Assembly: GCA_964561475.1 (NCBI GenBank)
Contig: CAZLPU010000008.1
Location: forward strand, 1 to 64,000
Source of the DNA: CAYUYV01 sp964561475
Lineage (GTDB): Bacteria; Pseudomonadota; Alphaproteobacteria; JAJFIK01
Direction of reading: 5' to 3'
Length of the DNA: 64,000 nucleotides
This document shows positions 32,792 through 41,814 of the stretch, in pieces. Position 1 is the stretch's first letter. Each line of letters opens with the position of its first letter. Under the pieces are notes generated by a model. It did no database searches and was not told where the DNA came from. It worked only from the letters and a program-made list of their open reading frames with translations. A program made the translations under genes and the position numbers.

Positions 32792-33613
32792 CTACGGTTT
32801 GATCGCGCGGACAATGAAGGTCTTCAGGGTACGCCCCATACGGATGCGCCCCTCTTCGCTTCTGGCCAGGGACGCCGCGGTCTGTCGCAACATGCCCATG
32901 ATCGCAAGCCCCACCACGTCCCAGTCGTAATGGGCGAACACCCGGCCCTCACTGGCTCGTTCCGCAAGGTCTTTGGCCCACTGGCTGGCCCAACGCTCGA
33001 CCAGGAGCGTGGTATGGTCCGTGTCCGCATCGATCACTCCCGGATCCACCAGGGCGGCCATCAGCACGCCCGGATGTTCCCGGTGATACCGGATCACCGC
33101 CTCGATGATCGCCTCGATCCTCTCTTCCAAGCCCTCCGCCGGCTCAAGGCTCGCGAGAACCATGGCGTCGACCTCGGCACAGGCTTCGTCCACGAAGGCG
33201 AAGAAACAGGCGCGCTTGTCGGGAAAGTGCAAATAGAAAGTGCCATGGCCCACATCGGCGGCCCGGGCAATATCCTGGGGCCGGGTGCTGTGGTAGCCCC
33301 GTTCCACGAACAGGATGCGGGCGGCGTCCAGAAGTCGGCGACGGCTATCCTGGCGTCGGCGTCCCGTGCGGGGGGACTTTTCCGGGGATACACGCCCCGG
33401 CACGACCGGCCCAGGGGTTTCTGCTCCGGATTGGGACGCATTTGATTGGGGCTGATGGGTCGGGTCCGCCTCGGGGGGACAACATCGTCGGTTCTGATCC
33501 GGTGACTGGTCAGGGATGGTTGTCTGGGCTTGATCCGGGTGCTGGTCCGAAGAGTGGATGGACTCGCTCTGGCCCGGATCCTTGTCCGGGATGTTCTTTT
33601 CCCCTGAGGTCAA
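32792..33613 (-). CDS. TetR/AcrR family transcriptional regulator
   Basis: This is 273 residues from a TTG start backed by GGGGAG at nine bases. Residues 1-80 are a polar extension rich in Pro, Gln, Ser and Asp. The TetR HTH covers about 84-135: RRRLLDAARILFVERGYHST, then RAADVGHGTFYLHFPDK, in which GTFYLHFPDK is the recognition helix end. The C-terminal ligand-binding part (140-270) has YHREHPGVLMAAL. The ligand is unknown. It is downstream of the aldolase-like gene on the same strand, 97 bases apart, and may control it or itself. Confidence 0.88.
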   Translation of the reverse strand: MTSGEKNIPDKDPGQSESIHSSDQHPDQAQTTIPDQSPDQNRRCCPPEADPTHQPQSNASQSGAETPGPVVPGRVSPEKSPRTGRRRQDSRRRLLDAARILFVERGYHSTRPQDIARAADVGHGTFYLHFPDKRACFFAFVDEACAEVDAMVLASLEPAEGLEERIEAIIEAVIRYHREHPGVLMAALVDPGVIDADTDHTTLLVERWASQWAKDLAERASEGRVFAHYDWDVVGLAIMGMLRQTAASLARSEEGRIRMGRTLKTFIVRAIKP

Positions 33614-33709
33614 TATGCGCTTCTCCCCGGCAGTTCCGCTGTTTTTATTGTCGTCGTTCTGGGTCGGCCTCCCCTCCCGGGACGGCTCGACCGGCGCGGA
33701 TAGCCTGGG

Positions 33710-34897
33710 TCAGGTCCGGAAGGAAGGGTCGATTCGGTTCAGTTTGCGCATCAGGGACGGCCAGACCAGATCGCCAGCGGGACCAGAAAACAAAGGCTCT
33801 GCCTGTTCAGCGGTCAGTTCCGGCGTTCCTTCGTCGGGACCGGCGCATTTCGCGCCGCCTGCCAGGGCACGGATCTGCATGGTGCAGGCCCGCTCCAGGT
33901 AGTAGATGGCCATATACGCATCTGCGCAGGTCTGCCCGACGGCCAGAGTGCCATGATTGCGCAAAATCATGACCGGATTGTTCCCTAGATCGTGAACGAG
34001 CCTGACCCGTTCGTCTACCGCCATGTCGATCCCCTCGTAGTCGTGGTAGGCCACGCGTCCATGGAGGGTCATGGCGTGCTGGGTCAGGGGCAGAAGGCCG
34101 TCCCGCTGGGCGGCCACTGCTGCACCGTCATCGGTATGCAGGTGGATAACACAACCGGCGTCATCCCGTTCCTGGTGAATTGCAGCATGGATCGCAAAAC
34201 CGGACCGGTTGATGGTCTGGTCCGTGTCCTGGAGGATCTCACCGGATGCGTTCACCTTGATCAGGTTCGAGGCGGTGATTTCCTCAAACAGAAGGCCGAA
34301 CGGATTGACGAGATAATGATCTTCCCGGCCCGGCACCCGTGCGGAAATGTGGGTGAAGACGAGGTCGTCCCATCCGTGCTGGGCGATCAGACGATAGGTG
34401 GCCGCGAGATCGACCCGCATGGCCCACTCATCGGCGCTCACCTCATCCTTGCGCGAGCCGCTGAGAGACAGGCCATGGTGGGGTGCGCCCAGGGGCGAGC
34501 CAAGAGGTGCATTTGTGCCGGAGGCCGCAAAATCAGCCGCGAGGGTGTCCGCCGCACCAGCGTCGAAGCTCTCCATTGGATCCGCGCCGGCCTCAGCACC
34601 CATGCGATTTTCCAGGCGCACCGCCGATTGGGCCTGCGCTGACTGGGCCGCCGATCGGGACCGCGCTGACTGGGCCGCCGCCTGGGCCAAGGTGGCCCGG
34701 TCCGGCATGGGCCGGCCACCGGGCATTCCGGAGGCATGACGGGACACAATCAAGGGCCGCCCGCCGGACGGACGATTGCCCGAGGGGCCATGACCGGCAT
34801 CAAGGGTCCTCGATTCCGCGACACCCTCAATGATCGTATCCTTGCCAGGCTTGGATCCGGGAAACGCTTTGGTTCCTTTGAACGCCGAACTCGACAT
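33710..34897 (-). CDS. Class II aldolase/adducin family protein with long N-terminal extension
   Basis: This is 395 residues; the ATG at 34897 follows a strong AGGAGGAGAG site, so the long N terminus is probably translated. Residues 1-150 are low-complexity, Ala/Gln/Ser-rich and partly repeated. Residues about 155-370 form the adducin-like domain: DLVFTHISARVPG, the metal histidines in HLHTDDG (usual HxH) and LRNHGTLAVG. This family includes fuculose-phosphate aldolase-type and decarboxylase-type enzymes as well as proteins without known substrates. The reaction here cannot be assigned. Confidence 0.85.
   Translation of the reverse strand: MSSSAFKGTKAFPGSKPGKDTIIEGVAESRTLDAGHGPSGNRPSGGRPLIVSRHASGMPGGRPMPDRATLAQAAAQSARSRSAAQSAQAQSAVRLENRMGAEAGADPMESFDAGAADTLAADFAASGTNAPLGSPLGAPHHGLSLSGSRKDEVSADEWAMRVDLAATYRLIAQHGWDDLVFTHISARVPGREDHYLVNPFGLLFEEITASNLIKVNASGEILQDTDQTINRSGFAIHAAIHQERDDAGCVIHLHTDDGAAVAAQRDGLLPLTQHAMTLHGRVAYHDYEGIDMAVDERVRLVHDLGNNPVMILRNHGTLAVGQTCADAYMAIYYLERACTMQIRALAGGAKCAGPDEGTPELTAEQAEPLFSGPAGDLVWPSLMRKLNRIDPSFRT
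34636..34680. repeat. 27-bp direct repeat inside the aldolase-like gene
   Basis: GCGCTGACTGGGCCGCCG occurs at 34636-34653 and 34663-34680, a 27-base period. It keeps the frame and produces the Ser/Ala/Gln repeats of the N-terminal extension. Confidence 0.75.
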
Positions 34898-35067
34898 GGT
34901 CTCTCCTCCTGGCCGCTTCCCACTTGGAAACGCAGATCCAGTCAGGGTTTGGAACGGATCGGATGGCTACCCCATCCACGCCTCGGTCTCTATGAAATAG
35001 CGTCTTGTCTTTTTGTCACCAACGTGGCGAAGCGCATCAGGTGAGTCAAATCTCGCTAGGGCGCTAC

Positions 35068-36168
35068 TTATTCAGGGGCCTCGTCTGCACCCGTCAGGCC
35101 AAGGGCCGCCTCGATCCTGGCGTGGGAGTTTTCCGGCACCCAGGCCGGCCAGATCTCCGGGTTCTGTTTCAGGAACCAGATTGCCAGATCCCGACCATCG
35201 AGCCGGGGATTGTCATGCATGTGCACCAGGGCCGTGCGGACATCGTCCAGGCTGGTCTGGTAGGCAGAGAAAAATGTGGCGAGCGCCGGTGTCTGGTCCC
35301 GAAACTTCACATTCAGCCCCACATGGACATCCACCGGCGGGAAGGCCGTGGCCTGTTCCGGACGGCTGGCGGCTGCGAACGCGTCCCAGTCTTCCTCGTT
35401 GAAGGCGGGTTCCTCGAGCATGACCATGTCATGGGCCCCCAGAATCCAGGTCGGATCCCAGTAATAGGTCAGGAACGGCTCGCCCTTCTGGTAGTGGCTG
35501 ACAATGGCTGCCGCCAGAGCCGCACCGGTGCCCGTGCGGAAATTGGTGAAATGATCGTCGAGGCCGTAGGCGGTGAGCTTTTTGGTGTTGTTGATCTCGC
35601 ACAGCCAGCCCAGGACGCAGTTATAAAACCGGCCCTTGCTGGGGCGCTCCGGATCCTGGAAGAGCTGGGCGTATTGGGGCAGGTCGAAAACGCTTTTCAG
35701 GTCCGGTGCGGTGGCCTCGATGCCCCGGTCCGCATCCCCCTCGATCATGTAGCGGGGCACGTACCAGCCCTGCATGGCGTTGGCCATGTTGATGCCGGCG
35801 CTGGCCACCCGGCCCCGGCGCACGCCCCGGTCCCAGATTTTCGTAGCCCGGTCCATCCACACTTCCATGACCACATCCAGATCGCCGCGCACCAGGCCGG
35901 AAAGCAGGGGGATGGTTGACCCTGGAATGGCATCGGTCTCGCACCCGAAGCCTTCTTCCACCAGAAACCGGGCCACGGCGGTGTGAAGCCGTCCGCTTTC
36001 CCAGTCCATGAGGCCGAACATGACCGGGCGCCCGTCAGGGCAGACGGGGCCGGCATCATCCTGGGCAAGGGCCGCCCGGGGCATGAAACCGGCGGCCAGA
36101 CACAAAGCGGCGGCGGCCAGGAATGACACCGTCCGGAGTCGCCAGATGGAAGTGAAGAGATCAGTCAT
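35068..36168 (-). CDS. Glycine betaine/choline-type ABC transporter binding protein
   Basis: The ATG at 36168 gives 366 residues. A signal peptide ends near AALAQ (residue 36). The mature part matches the ProX/OpuAC family, with GLMDWESGRLHTAVARFLV, GDLDVVMEVWMDRA and YYWDPTWILGAHDMVMLEEP; aromatic residues such as those in YYWDPTW are typical of quaternary-amine pockets. It would deliver an osmolyte or related ligand to an ABC transporter. No permease or ATPase gene lies beside it, so it is an isolated binding protein here. It is divergent from NAD kinase. Confidence 0.88.
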   Translation of the reverse strand: MTDLFTSIWRLRTVSFLAAAALCLAAGFMPRAALAQDDAGPVCPDGRPVMFGLMDWESGRLHTAVARFLVEEGFGCETDAIPGSTIPLLSGLVRGDLDVVMEVWMDRATKIWDRGVRRGRVASAGINMANAMQGWYVPRYMIEGDADRGIEATAPDLKSVFDLPQYAQLFQDPERPSKGRFYNCVLGWLCEINNTKKLTAYGLDDHFTNFRTGTGAALAAAIVSHYQKGEPFLTYYWDPTWILGAHDMVMLEEPAFNEEDWDAFAAASRPEQATAFPPVDVHVGLNVKFRDQTPALATFFSAYQTSLDDVRTALVHMHDNPRLDGRDLAIWFLKQNPEIWPAWVPENSHARIEAALGLTGADEAPE

Positions 36169-36558
36169 GAAAAAGACCTTGTTCCGGTGGGCCCCGCCAG
36201 TGGCTGGGCCGGGCGGGTTTAACGGTGGAGCATCCGGGCTGCGGCTCTTGGCTGGATTGCAGCTCTGGGGGCGGGCGGCCAGTTGACGGCGGCCAGCAGG
36301 AGCGCCGCGGAACAAAGACCGGCCATGAAGCCCCTATGCTTTCTATGGCTATGGCAACTATGCTGACAGGAGTCGGCGGTGACAACCGAAGCCACCTTGC
36401 GGTAGCGCGCCGAGACACTCAATCCCGTATCGCGTACCCGCTCTAGCCTATCCGATCAGCGCAGACTTTGCTCCCAGGCCAGAACGCCCAGAAGCCTTAT
36501 GCTGAGAGGCGAAACACGAGAGCGGGCGCGCCCGAGAGCCAACCCACAGGCGGACCCC
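36169..36558. other. Divergent promoter region of binding-protein and NAD kinase genes
   Basis: These 390 bases between two divergent genes contain no supported gene. Short repeats of CTATG occur at about 36334-36362, and the rest is unremarkable. Promoters for both genes are expected here but I cannot place them with confidence. Confidence 0.5.
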
Positions 36559-37362
36559 ATGACCGGCACACAGGATCAAACGGACCGCTCCCGGTGTTTC
36601 GACCGGATCGCCTTTCGCGCCAGCGCCTCGCCGGAAGCCCAGGTGCTCTACCGGGAACTTTGCGGCCGCTACGGGGATTCCCCGCGGGAATCGGCGGATC
36701 TGATCGTGGCCATCGGCGGGGATGGGTTCATGCTGGAAACCCTCCACGAAAACATGGACATGAACCTGCCGGTCTACGGCATCCACCGGGGCACCATCGG
36801 CTTCTTGATGAATGAATACATGCTGGGGGATGACCTGCTCTGCCGGGTGACCACGGCCAAATCCGCCCGGATCCATCCCCTGGCCATGACGGCGGTGGAC
36901 GAGCTGGGCACGGTCCATGAGGGACTGGCCCTCAACGAAGTTTCCCTTTTGCGGGAGACCCGCCAGACCGCCAAGATCCGCATTCTGGTTGACGGGAAGG
37001 AGCGCATGGGCGAACTCCTGTGCGACGGGGTGCTGGTGGCCACACCAGCGGGGAGCACCGCCTATAATCTCTCCGCCCACGGGCCAATTCTGCCCATCGA
37101 CGCCCAGCTTCTGGCCCTGACCCCCATTTCCGCCTTCCGGCCCCGGCGTTGGCGCGGCGCGCTCATCTCCCACGGCGCCAAGGTGCGTTTCGAGATCCTG
37201 GAGAACCGCAAGCGCCCGGTGAGCGCGGTGGCCGACAATTTCGAAGTGCGCAAGGTGCTCAGCGTCGATGTGGCCGAGGACCGGTCCATTTCCATGACCA
37301 TGCTGTTCGACCAGGGCCACGACCTGGAGGAACGGATCCTGAAGGAGCAGTTCTATCACTGA
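36559..37362 (+). CDS. nadK: NAD kinase
   Basis: The ATG at 36559, with AGGCGGA upstream, gives 267 residues. The NAD-kinase GGDG motif is in LIVAIGGDGFMLETLHEN (about 50-65). The second conserved block is present as NEVSLLR followed by LCDGVLVATPAGSTAYNLSAHGP. It phosphorylates NAD to NADP using ATP. Length and motif spacing are those of the short alphaproteobacterial form. It lies 10 bases before the AbrB-type gene. Confidence 0.92.
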   Translation: MTGTQDQTDRSRCFDRIAFRASASPEAQVLYRELCGRYGDSPRESADLIVAIGGDGFMLETLHENMDMNLPVYGIHRGTIGFLMNEYMLGDDLLCRVTTAKSARIHPLAMTAVDELGTVHEGLALNEVSLLRETRQTAKIRILVDGKERMGELLCDGVLVATPAGSTAYNLSAHGPILPIDAQLLALTPISAFRPRRWRGALISHGAKVRFEILENRKRPVSAVADNFEVRKVLSVDVAEDRSISMTMLFDQGHDLEERILKEQFYH

Positions 37363-37372
37363 CATTCAGACC

Positions 37373-38533
37373 ATGGATGGATCCGCTCCCGCCGCCGGTG
37401 CCCCTCAGAACACCCCTGAGACCAAGCATGCCCCGGAACCCAAAACGATACCGGAACCCAAAAGCCTCCGGGAACGGATCGGGCTGACCCGGGCCACCGC
37501 CTTCACCCTGGGTGCGGGCGCGGTCGGCGGCATGGCGTTCGCCGCCCTGAGCCTGCCTCTGGCCTGGATGATGGGGGCCATGGCGCTCACCGTGCCCCTG
37601 GCCCTGTCCGGGGCGTCCATGCAGGTGCCCCCCTATCTGCGGGCGGCGATGATCGCCGTGCTGGGGGTCTTTCTGGGCTCCTCCTTCACTCCGGGTCTGC
37701 TTGCGAGCCTGGGGGCCTGGATCCCGCCCATCGGGGTGCTGGCGGTGCTGGTTGCCGCCTCGATCTGGGGGGCCTACTGGTATTTCGTCCGGGTGGTGAA
37801 GCTCGACCGGGTGACCGCCTATTTCGCCAGCGCCCCCGGCGGCCTTGGGGAAATGGTCATCACCGGGGAACGCTACGGCGCTTCCACGCCTTTTATCGGC
37901 ATCGTGCATCTGGTGCGGATCATCCTGGTGGTGAGCATCGTGCCGATCTATTTCCGGTTCATTCTGGGTCTGTCCGTGCCCACCATGCCGCCGGGGACGG
38001 TCTCCATTCTGGTGATCCCGCTTTTTGAGGTGTTGCTGCTTCTGGGTTGCGCCGTGGTCGGTGTCCAGTTCGGCAAACGCCTCCACCTGCCCGCCCCCAC
38101 CCTTTTGGGGCCGCTATTGTTCAGCGCCGCCGCCCATGCCTCGGGGCTGAGCCACAGTCCGCCCCCGGCGGAGGCCATCGCCATGGCCCAGGTGATTGTG
38201 GGCTGTGCCATCGGCGCCCGGTTCGCGGGCTATACCCTGGGCCAGATCGCGCCGGTGTTCTGGGGCGGGGTGATTTCGGCGGCGGGCATGATCGTGCTGG
38301 CGATCCTGGCGGCGGTGTCCCTGTCGGGCCTCACGGGACAGGACCCGGCCACCCTGTTCCTGGCCTTCGCCCCCGGGGGGCTCGCGGAGATGTCGATGAT
38401 CGCCCTGGCCATGGGCCAAGATCCGGCCTTTGTGGCGGCCATGCATCTGGTGCGCATCACCGCCATCGTCGCCTTCGTCCCCCTTCTTTTTCGCATGCGC
38501 AACGGCCCCGGCGAAGATCCGGTGACGGATTGA
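37373..38533 (+). CDS. AbrB-type integral membrane protein (ammonia-monooxygenase-like annotation family)
   Basis: This is 386 residues with a Pro/Glu/Lys-rich start and about ten membrane helices arranged as an internal duplication: LPLAWMMGAMALTVPLALSG in the first half and LGPLLFSAAAHASGLSHSPPP in the second, each followed by a conserved APGG segment (SAPGGLGEMVI and AFAPGGLAEMSMIAL). This is the AbrB duplication fold, often mislabelled as ammonia monooxygenase. The transported substrate is unknown. It directly follows nadK. Confidence 0.85.
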   Translation: MDGSAPAAGAPQNTPETKHAPEPKTIPEPKSLRERIGLTRATAFTLGAGAVGGMAFAALSLPLAWMMGAMALTVPLALSGASMQVPPYLRAAMIAVLGVFLGSSFTPGLLASLGAWIPPIGVLAVLVAASIWGAYWYFVRVVKLDRVTAYFASAPGGLGEMVITGERYGASTPFIGIVHLVRIILVVSIVPIYFRFILGLSVPTMPPGTVSILVIPLFEVLLLLGCAVVGVQFGKRLHLPAPTLLGPLLFSAAAHASGLSHSPPPAEAIAMAQVIVGCAIGARFAGYTLGQIAPVFWGGVISAAGMIVLAILAAVSLSGLTGQDPATLFLAFAPGGLAEMSMIALAMGQDPAFVAAMHLVRITAIVAFVPLLFRMRNGPGEDPVTD

Positions 38534-38593
38534 GCCGGGCGTGAGGGGTGCCATGGACGCCTGTTTTCACAGGCATCACGACCCTGGGTGTTG

Positions 38594-41500
38594 TTACGAG
38601 CCTGGCAGGTCCACGTCGATGTCATGCACGGTGGCAGGATCGACCCAGTTTTTGTCCTTGGGATTGATGTCGACGCTGGGGAATGGGCCGTGGGCGGAGG
38701 GTTGGAGAACCGGCTCCGGGGCGCCGAGGGCCTGAAGATGGGCGCGGGCGGTGTTCAGGCCGGGACTGTAGGCGTAAGGGGGGCCTTCGAGCCAGGCTTT
38801 GGTATAGGCGCGGCTGGCGGCGGCGATGGCGGCGTCCCGGTTGCCTGCATCCTGTTCGATCTGGGCCAGGAGATTGGCCGCGTCCGCTTCCCACCTTGGA
38901 TACGGACCCTCGGCAGCGGGGTCCCAGACCTGGTCCAGAAGGGCGCGGGCCTCGGCGGTGTTGCCCTGCGCGTGGCGCAGGGCAGCGAGAGCCATGAGGG
39001 CGGGCAGTTCGAACTCCACCAGGGAGACGGCCCGGGCCCGGTTCAGAGCGGTAGTCAAGAATGGCTCCGCCTTGCTTTGATCCCCAAGGGCAAGGGCCGC
39101 TTGGCCCTGGAGCAGGGTGGCCCGGATGATGTCATGCTCACTGCGTTCGACCTGGGCCAAGTCCGCGGCCCGATCGGCCAGAGGGGCGGCCCGCTCCGGC
39201 GCATCGGCCAGCAGGGCCGCCTTGGCGCGCACAGCCTGGCACCTGCCCTCCCATGCTTTCTCTCCCTGTGCGCGCACCATGGCCAAGGACCGGCCCAGAG
39301 CTACGGCGGCATCCTCCTCCTGGCCGGACAGGGCCAAATGTTGGCCAAGGCTGGCGAGCGTCAGAGCTTCATTCAACCGGTTCCCGGTCTTGCGGGTCAA
39401 GGGCAGCGCACGGGTTAAAGCCACCAAGCCCTCCTGCCATGAGCCGGCCTTACGGGCGGCTTCGGCGAGATTGCGAAGACCAACCGACAGATTGTTTTCA
39501 TCCCTCGCCTGATCATCCAGTGCGACCGTCTGCCGGTAGAGGGGCAGCGCCCGGCCCGGCTGGCCGGACAAATCGTAACTCGACCCCAAGGCATTCAGGG
39601 TCCAGGCGCGGGCCCTCACCGTTTTCAGGGCCGGCCCCGCCTCCGCCCCGTCCGGGCACAGGCGCTCCAACAGGGCGATGCGCTCCCGGTGGGCCGCCAG
39701 CCGGTGGAGGGTGGCATTCTCCAGCCGGTCTCGGAACACGGTCCAGGCATCATCCAGGCGCCCCTGGTCCGCCAGGGCGTGGAACAGTTCGATGGCCGGG
39801 GTCAGATCAGCGAGGCTTTCCACTTGGCGGTAGTCCGGCACGGCCTTGGCCATGGGCTGGAAATGGGCCTCCAGGGCGCCGTGGACCGAGCCTCGGGCCA
39901 TTTCCTCCGTGCGCTGCCAGACCACCCCCCGGACAATGGGATGGGCGTCATAGCGGTTGGCCCCCCGGTCCCAGCCGATCAGCCCTCGTGCCTCGAGCCC
40001 CGTGAGCACCCGGTCCAGATCCGCCGGTGTGCCGCAGGCCTTGCCGTCTCCCACCAGCACCGCCTCCAGGGTCTCGTAGGCGGCCGGTTTGCGGAAAGCA
40101 ACCATCAGGGTGAGGACCTTGATCTCCTGTTCCGTCAGACCCTTGAGGGCAAAGTCGAGAATGTGGCTCCGGGCCTGGATGAGGGGCAATTGGGCCGGGT
40201 CGAAATCCGGATGGGCGGCGCGCCATTGGGCGAAATCCCCTGGGGCTTTCCGATATTCGGCCACTTCGCTGGCCAGGGCCTGGATCAGCAAAGGGTGATT
40301 GCGCACCGGGTTGAACACGGTCCGCAGCTCCGCCGCCGCCCCGGTCGCTCCCAACCGCCGCCACAGGGCCACGGCGTCGTCATCGGTGAGCCCGCGCAGG
40401 AACACGGCCTCGGTGCCAGGGATCGTGCCGCCGGTCCGGGTCTGGAGGGCCGTGGGCAGCAGGCGGGAGGTGACCAGCACCCGCGCCTGTCCGCCGGAGG
40501 CCGCCAGGGCAGCCAGCTTCTGGAAGAACCTGTCCGCCCGGGGATCAGCACACTGGCGCAGTTCATGGCGGCCCAGGGCGGCTTTCGCTTCTTCCTCCTC
40601 AAGGTCCGGATCCATCAAAGGGGCGTGGCCGGTCCGGGCGTCCAGGTCCTCATCGGTGGTCCGGCTGGCGTCGATATGGGTGTAGGCCCGCAGAATACGC
40701 TCCAGCCCGTCCAGAACCATCAGCACCCGGTTGGTTTGCAGGGCCGAGAGGAGGCGGCGCTCCCGGTCAGGCCAGGGCAGGTCCCGGATCTCTGCTTCGT
40801 CCATGCCCTCCAGATAGGCCAGGGCATTGACCGTGAAGGCCTCGAAGTCCGCGTCGGATTCGTAAAAGCTCCACCACATCCGCCCGTCCAGGGGGGACAT
40901 TTCCTGGGGCGCGATCTTGTTGAACCAGTGCCAGGTGAGGGCACTCTTCCCCATGCCGCCAATGGCGATATAGGCGAAGATCACCGCACCGCCGAACGCC
41001 GACCGGGGATTGGCGACCCAGTCCGTGAGCACCCCCAGTTCCCCTTGCCGGCCCACCAGATCCGTCTGGCGCAATGTGTAGGGGTGGGCGATGAACGCTT
41101 CCGGCGGCTTGGGGATGGAGAGGGAGCGGTGCAGGGCCTCGATCTGGCGGGTTGTCTGGTCCGGGCCGGTTTTCTGGCGCTCCTTCTGCCAGGCCTGAAG
41201 GGCATGGAGCACCAGGGTGCGCAGATCTTCATCGGATTTGAAAAAGCCGCCGACCCGCTGTGTGCCGATCTTTTCCTTAAGGGCCTTCAATTTCTCAGCA
41301 CCCGGTCCGGTTTCCACATCGGCGGGTTTGACCGGGTGATCCTCATGCATGAAAAAGATCAGCCGGGGCAGGCCGCGGGCGACGGCCCGGTCATATTCCT
41401 GCTCGGTGATGGAAATGTCCGACCCCTCGGGGACAGTGCCGTAGCGGAAGGCGAAAATGCCGATATAGACCTCCGCCCCATCCACCAGGGCCAGGGAGGC

Positions 41501-41668
41501 TTCCACCGCATCGGCGTCCTGGGCCGGCATTATCTCCATGGCCTCGGGCCAGACCCCGGCCCGCCAGCAGGCATCGAACACCTGTTCGCGATGGGCCGGC
41601 AGGTCGATCGACGTGCTGGAGATCATCGCGACGGGCTTGTCCCGCCCGGGTTTTCCGTCATCCGCCAT
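38594..41668 (-). CDS. DUF4062-STAND NTPase-TPR protein, candidate defence sensor
   Basis: This is 1024 residues in three parts. Residues 10-165 are a DUF4062 domain (MISSTSIDLPAHREQVFDAC, then IGIFAFRYGTVPEG and ITEQEYDRAVARG). Residues about 200-560 are a STAND/NACHT-like NTPase with Walker A AIGGMGKSAL (235-244), Walker B VLMVLDGLERIL and a winged-helix-like stretch. Residues about 600-1000 are TPR-type repeats (ALPLYRQTVALDDQARDENN, QEGLVALTRALPLTRKTGNR). In known biology STAND proteins oligomerise on sensing a ligand, and several, such as Avs, defend against phage. The TPRs would bind the trigger; the DUF4062 part may be the effector or adaptor. Function is inferred from architecture alone. 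Confidence 0.85.
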   Translation of the reverse strand: MADDGKPGRDKPVAMISSTSIDLPAHREQVFDACWRAGVWPEAMEIMPAQDADAVEASLALVDGAEVYIGIFAFRYGTVPEGSDISITEQEYDRAVARGLPRLIFFMHEDHPVKPADVETGPGAEKLKALKEKIGTQRVGGFFKSDEDLRTLVLHALQAWQKERQKTGPDQTTRQIEALHRSLSIPKPPEAFIAHPYTLRQTDLVGRQGELGVLTDWVANPRSAFGGAVIFAYIAIGGMGKSALTWHWFNKIAPQEMSPLDGRMWWSFYESDADFEAFTVNALAYLEGMDEAEIRDLPWPDRERRLLSALQTNRVLMVLDGLERILRAYTHIDASRTTDEDLDARTGHAPLMDPDLEEEEAKAALGRHELRQCADPRADRFFQKLAALAASGGQARVLVTSRLLPTALQTRTGGTIPGTEAVFLRGLTDDDAVALWRRLGATGAAAELRTVFNPVRNHPLLIQALASEVAEYRKAPGDFAQWRAAHPDFDPAQLPLIQARSHILDFALKGLTEQEIKVLTLMVAFRKPAAYETLEAVLVGDGKACGTPADLDRVLTGLEARGLIGWDRGANRYDAHPIVRGVVWQRTEEMARGSVHGALEAHFQPMAKAVPDYRQVESLADLTPAIELFHALADQGRLDDAWTVFRDRLENATLHRLAAHRERIALLERLCPDGAEAGPALKTVRARAWTLNALGSSYDLSGQPGRALPLYRQTVALDDQARDENNLSVGLRNLAEAARKAGSWQEGLVALTRALPLTRKTGNRLNEALTLASLGQHLALSGQEEDAAVALGRSLAMVRAQGEKAWEGRCQAVRAKAALLADAPERAAPLADRAADLAQVERSEHDIIRATLLQGQAALALGDQSKAEPFLTTALNRARAVSLVEFELPALMALAALRHAQGNTAEARALLDQVWDPAAEGPYPRWEADAANLLAQIEQDAGNRDAAIAAASRAYTKAWLEGPPYAYSPGLNTARAHLQALGAPEPVLQPSAHGPFPSVDINPKDKNWVDPATVHDIDVDLPGS

Positions 41669-41814
41669 AGCTGGTTACCCCGCCCCGTCCCTGGACACAC
41701 ACACCGTCTCATTGCCCGCAGTTAACTTCGCAATCGGGATCGATGCAACCGCCGGGATAGGGTTCCCGCCATCCGGGGGCGCGGGGGTGTCAGGTGGTCG
41801 GAAGGGGGGCCCGC

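Noticed and set aside
36334..36362. CTATG repeats upstream of nadK as an operator array
   Set aside because: Spacing is irregular and the match is short; likely chance.
38559..38574. Small hairpin GCCTGT-TTTC-ACAGGC between convergent genes as a terminator
   Set aside because: The stem is only six base pairs with no T-run; too weak to call.
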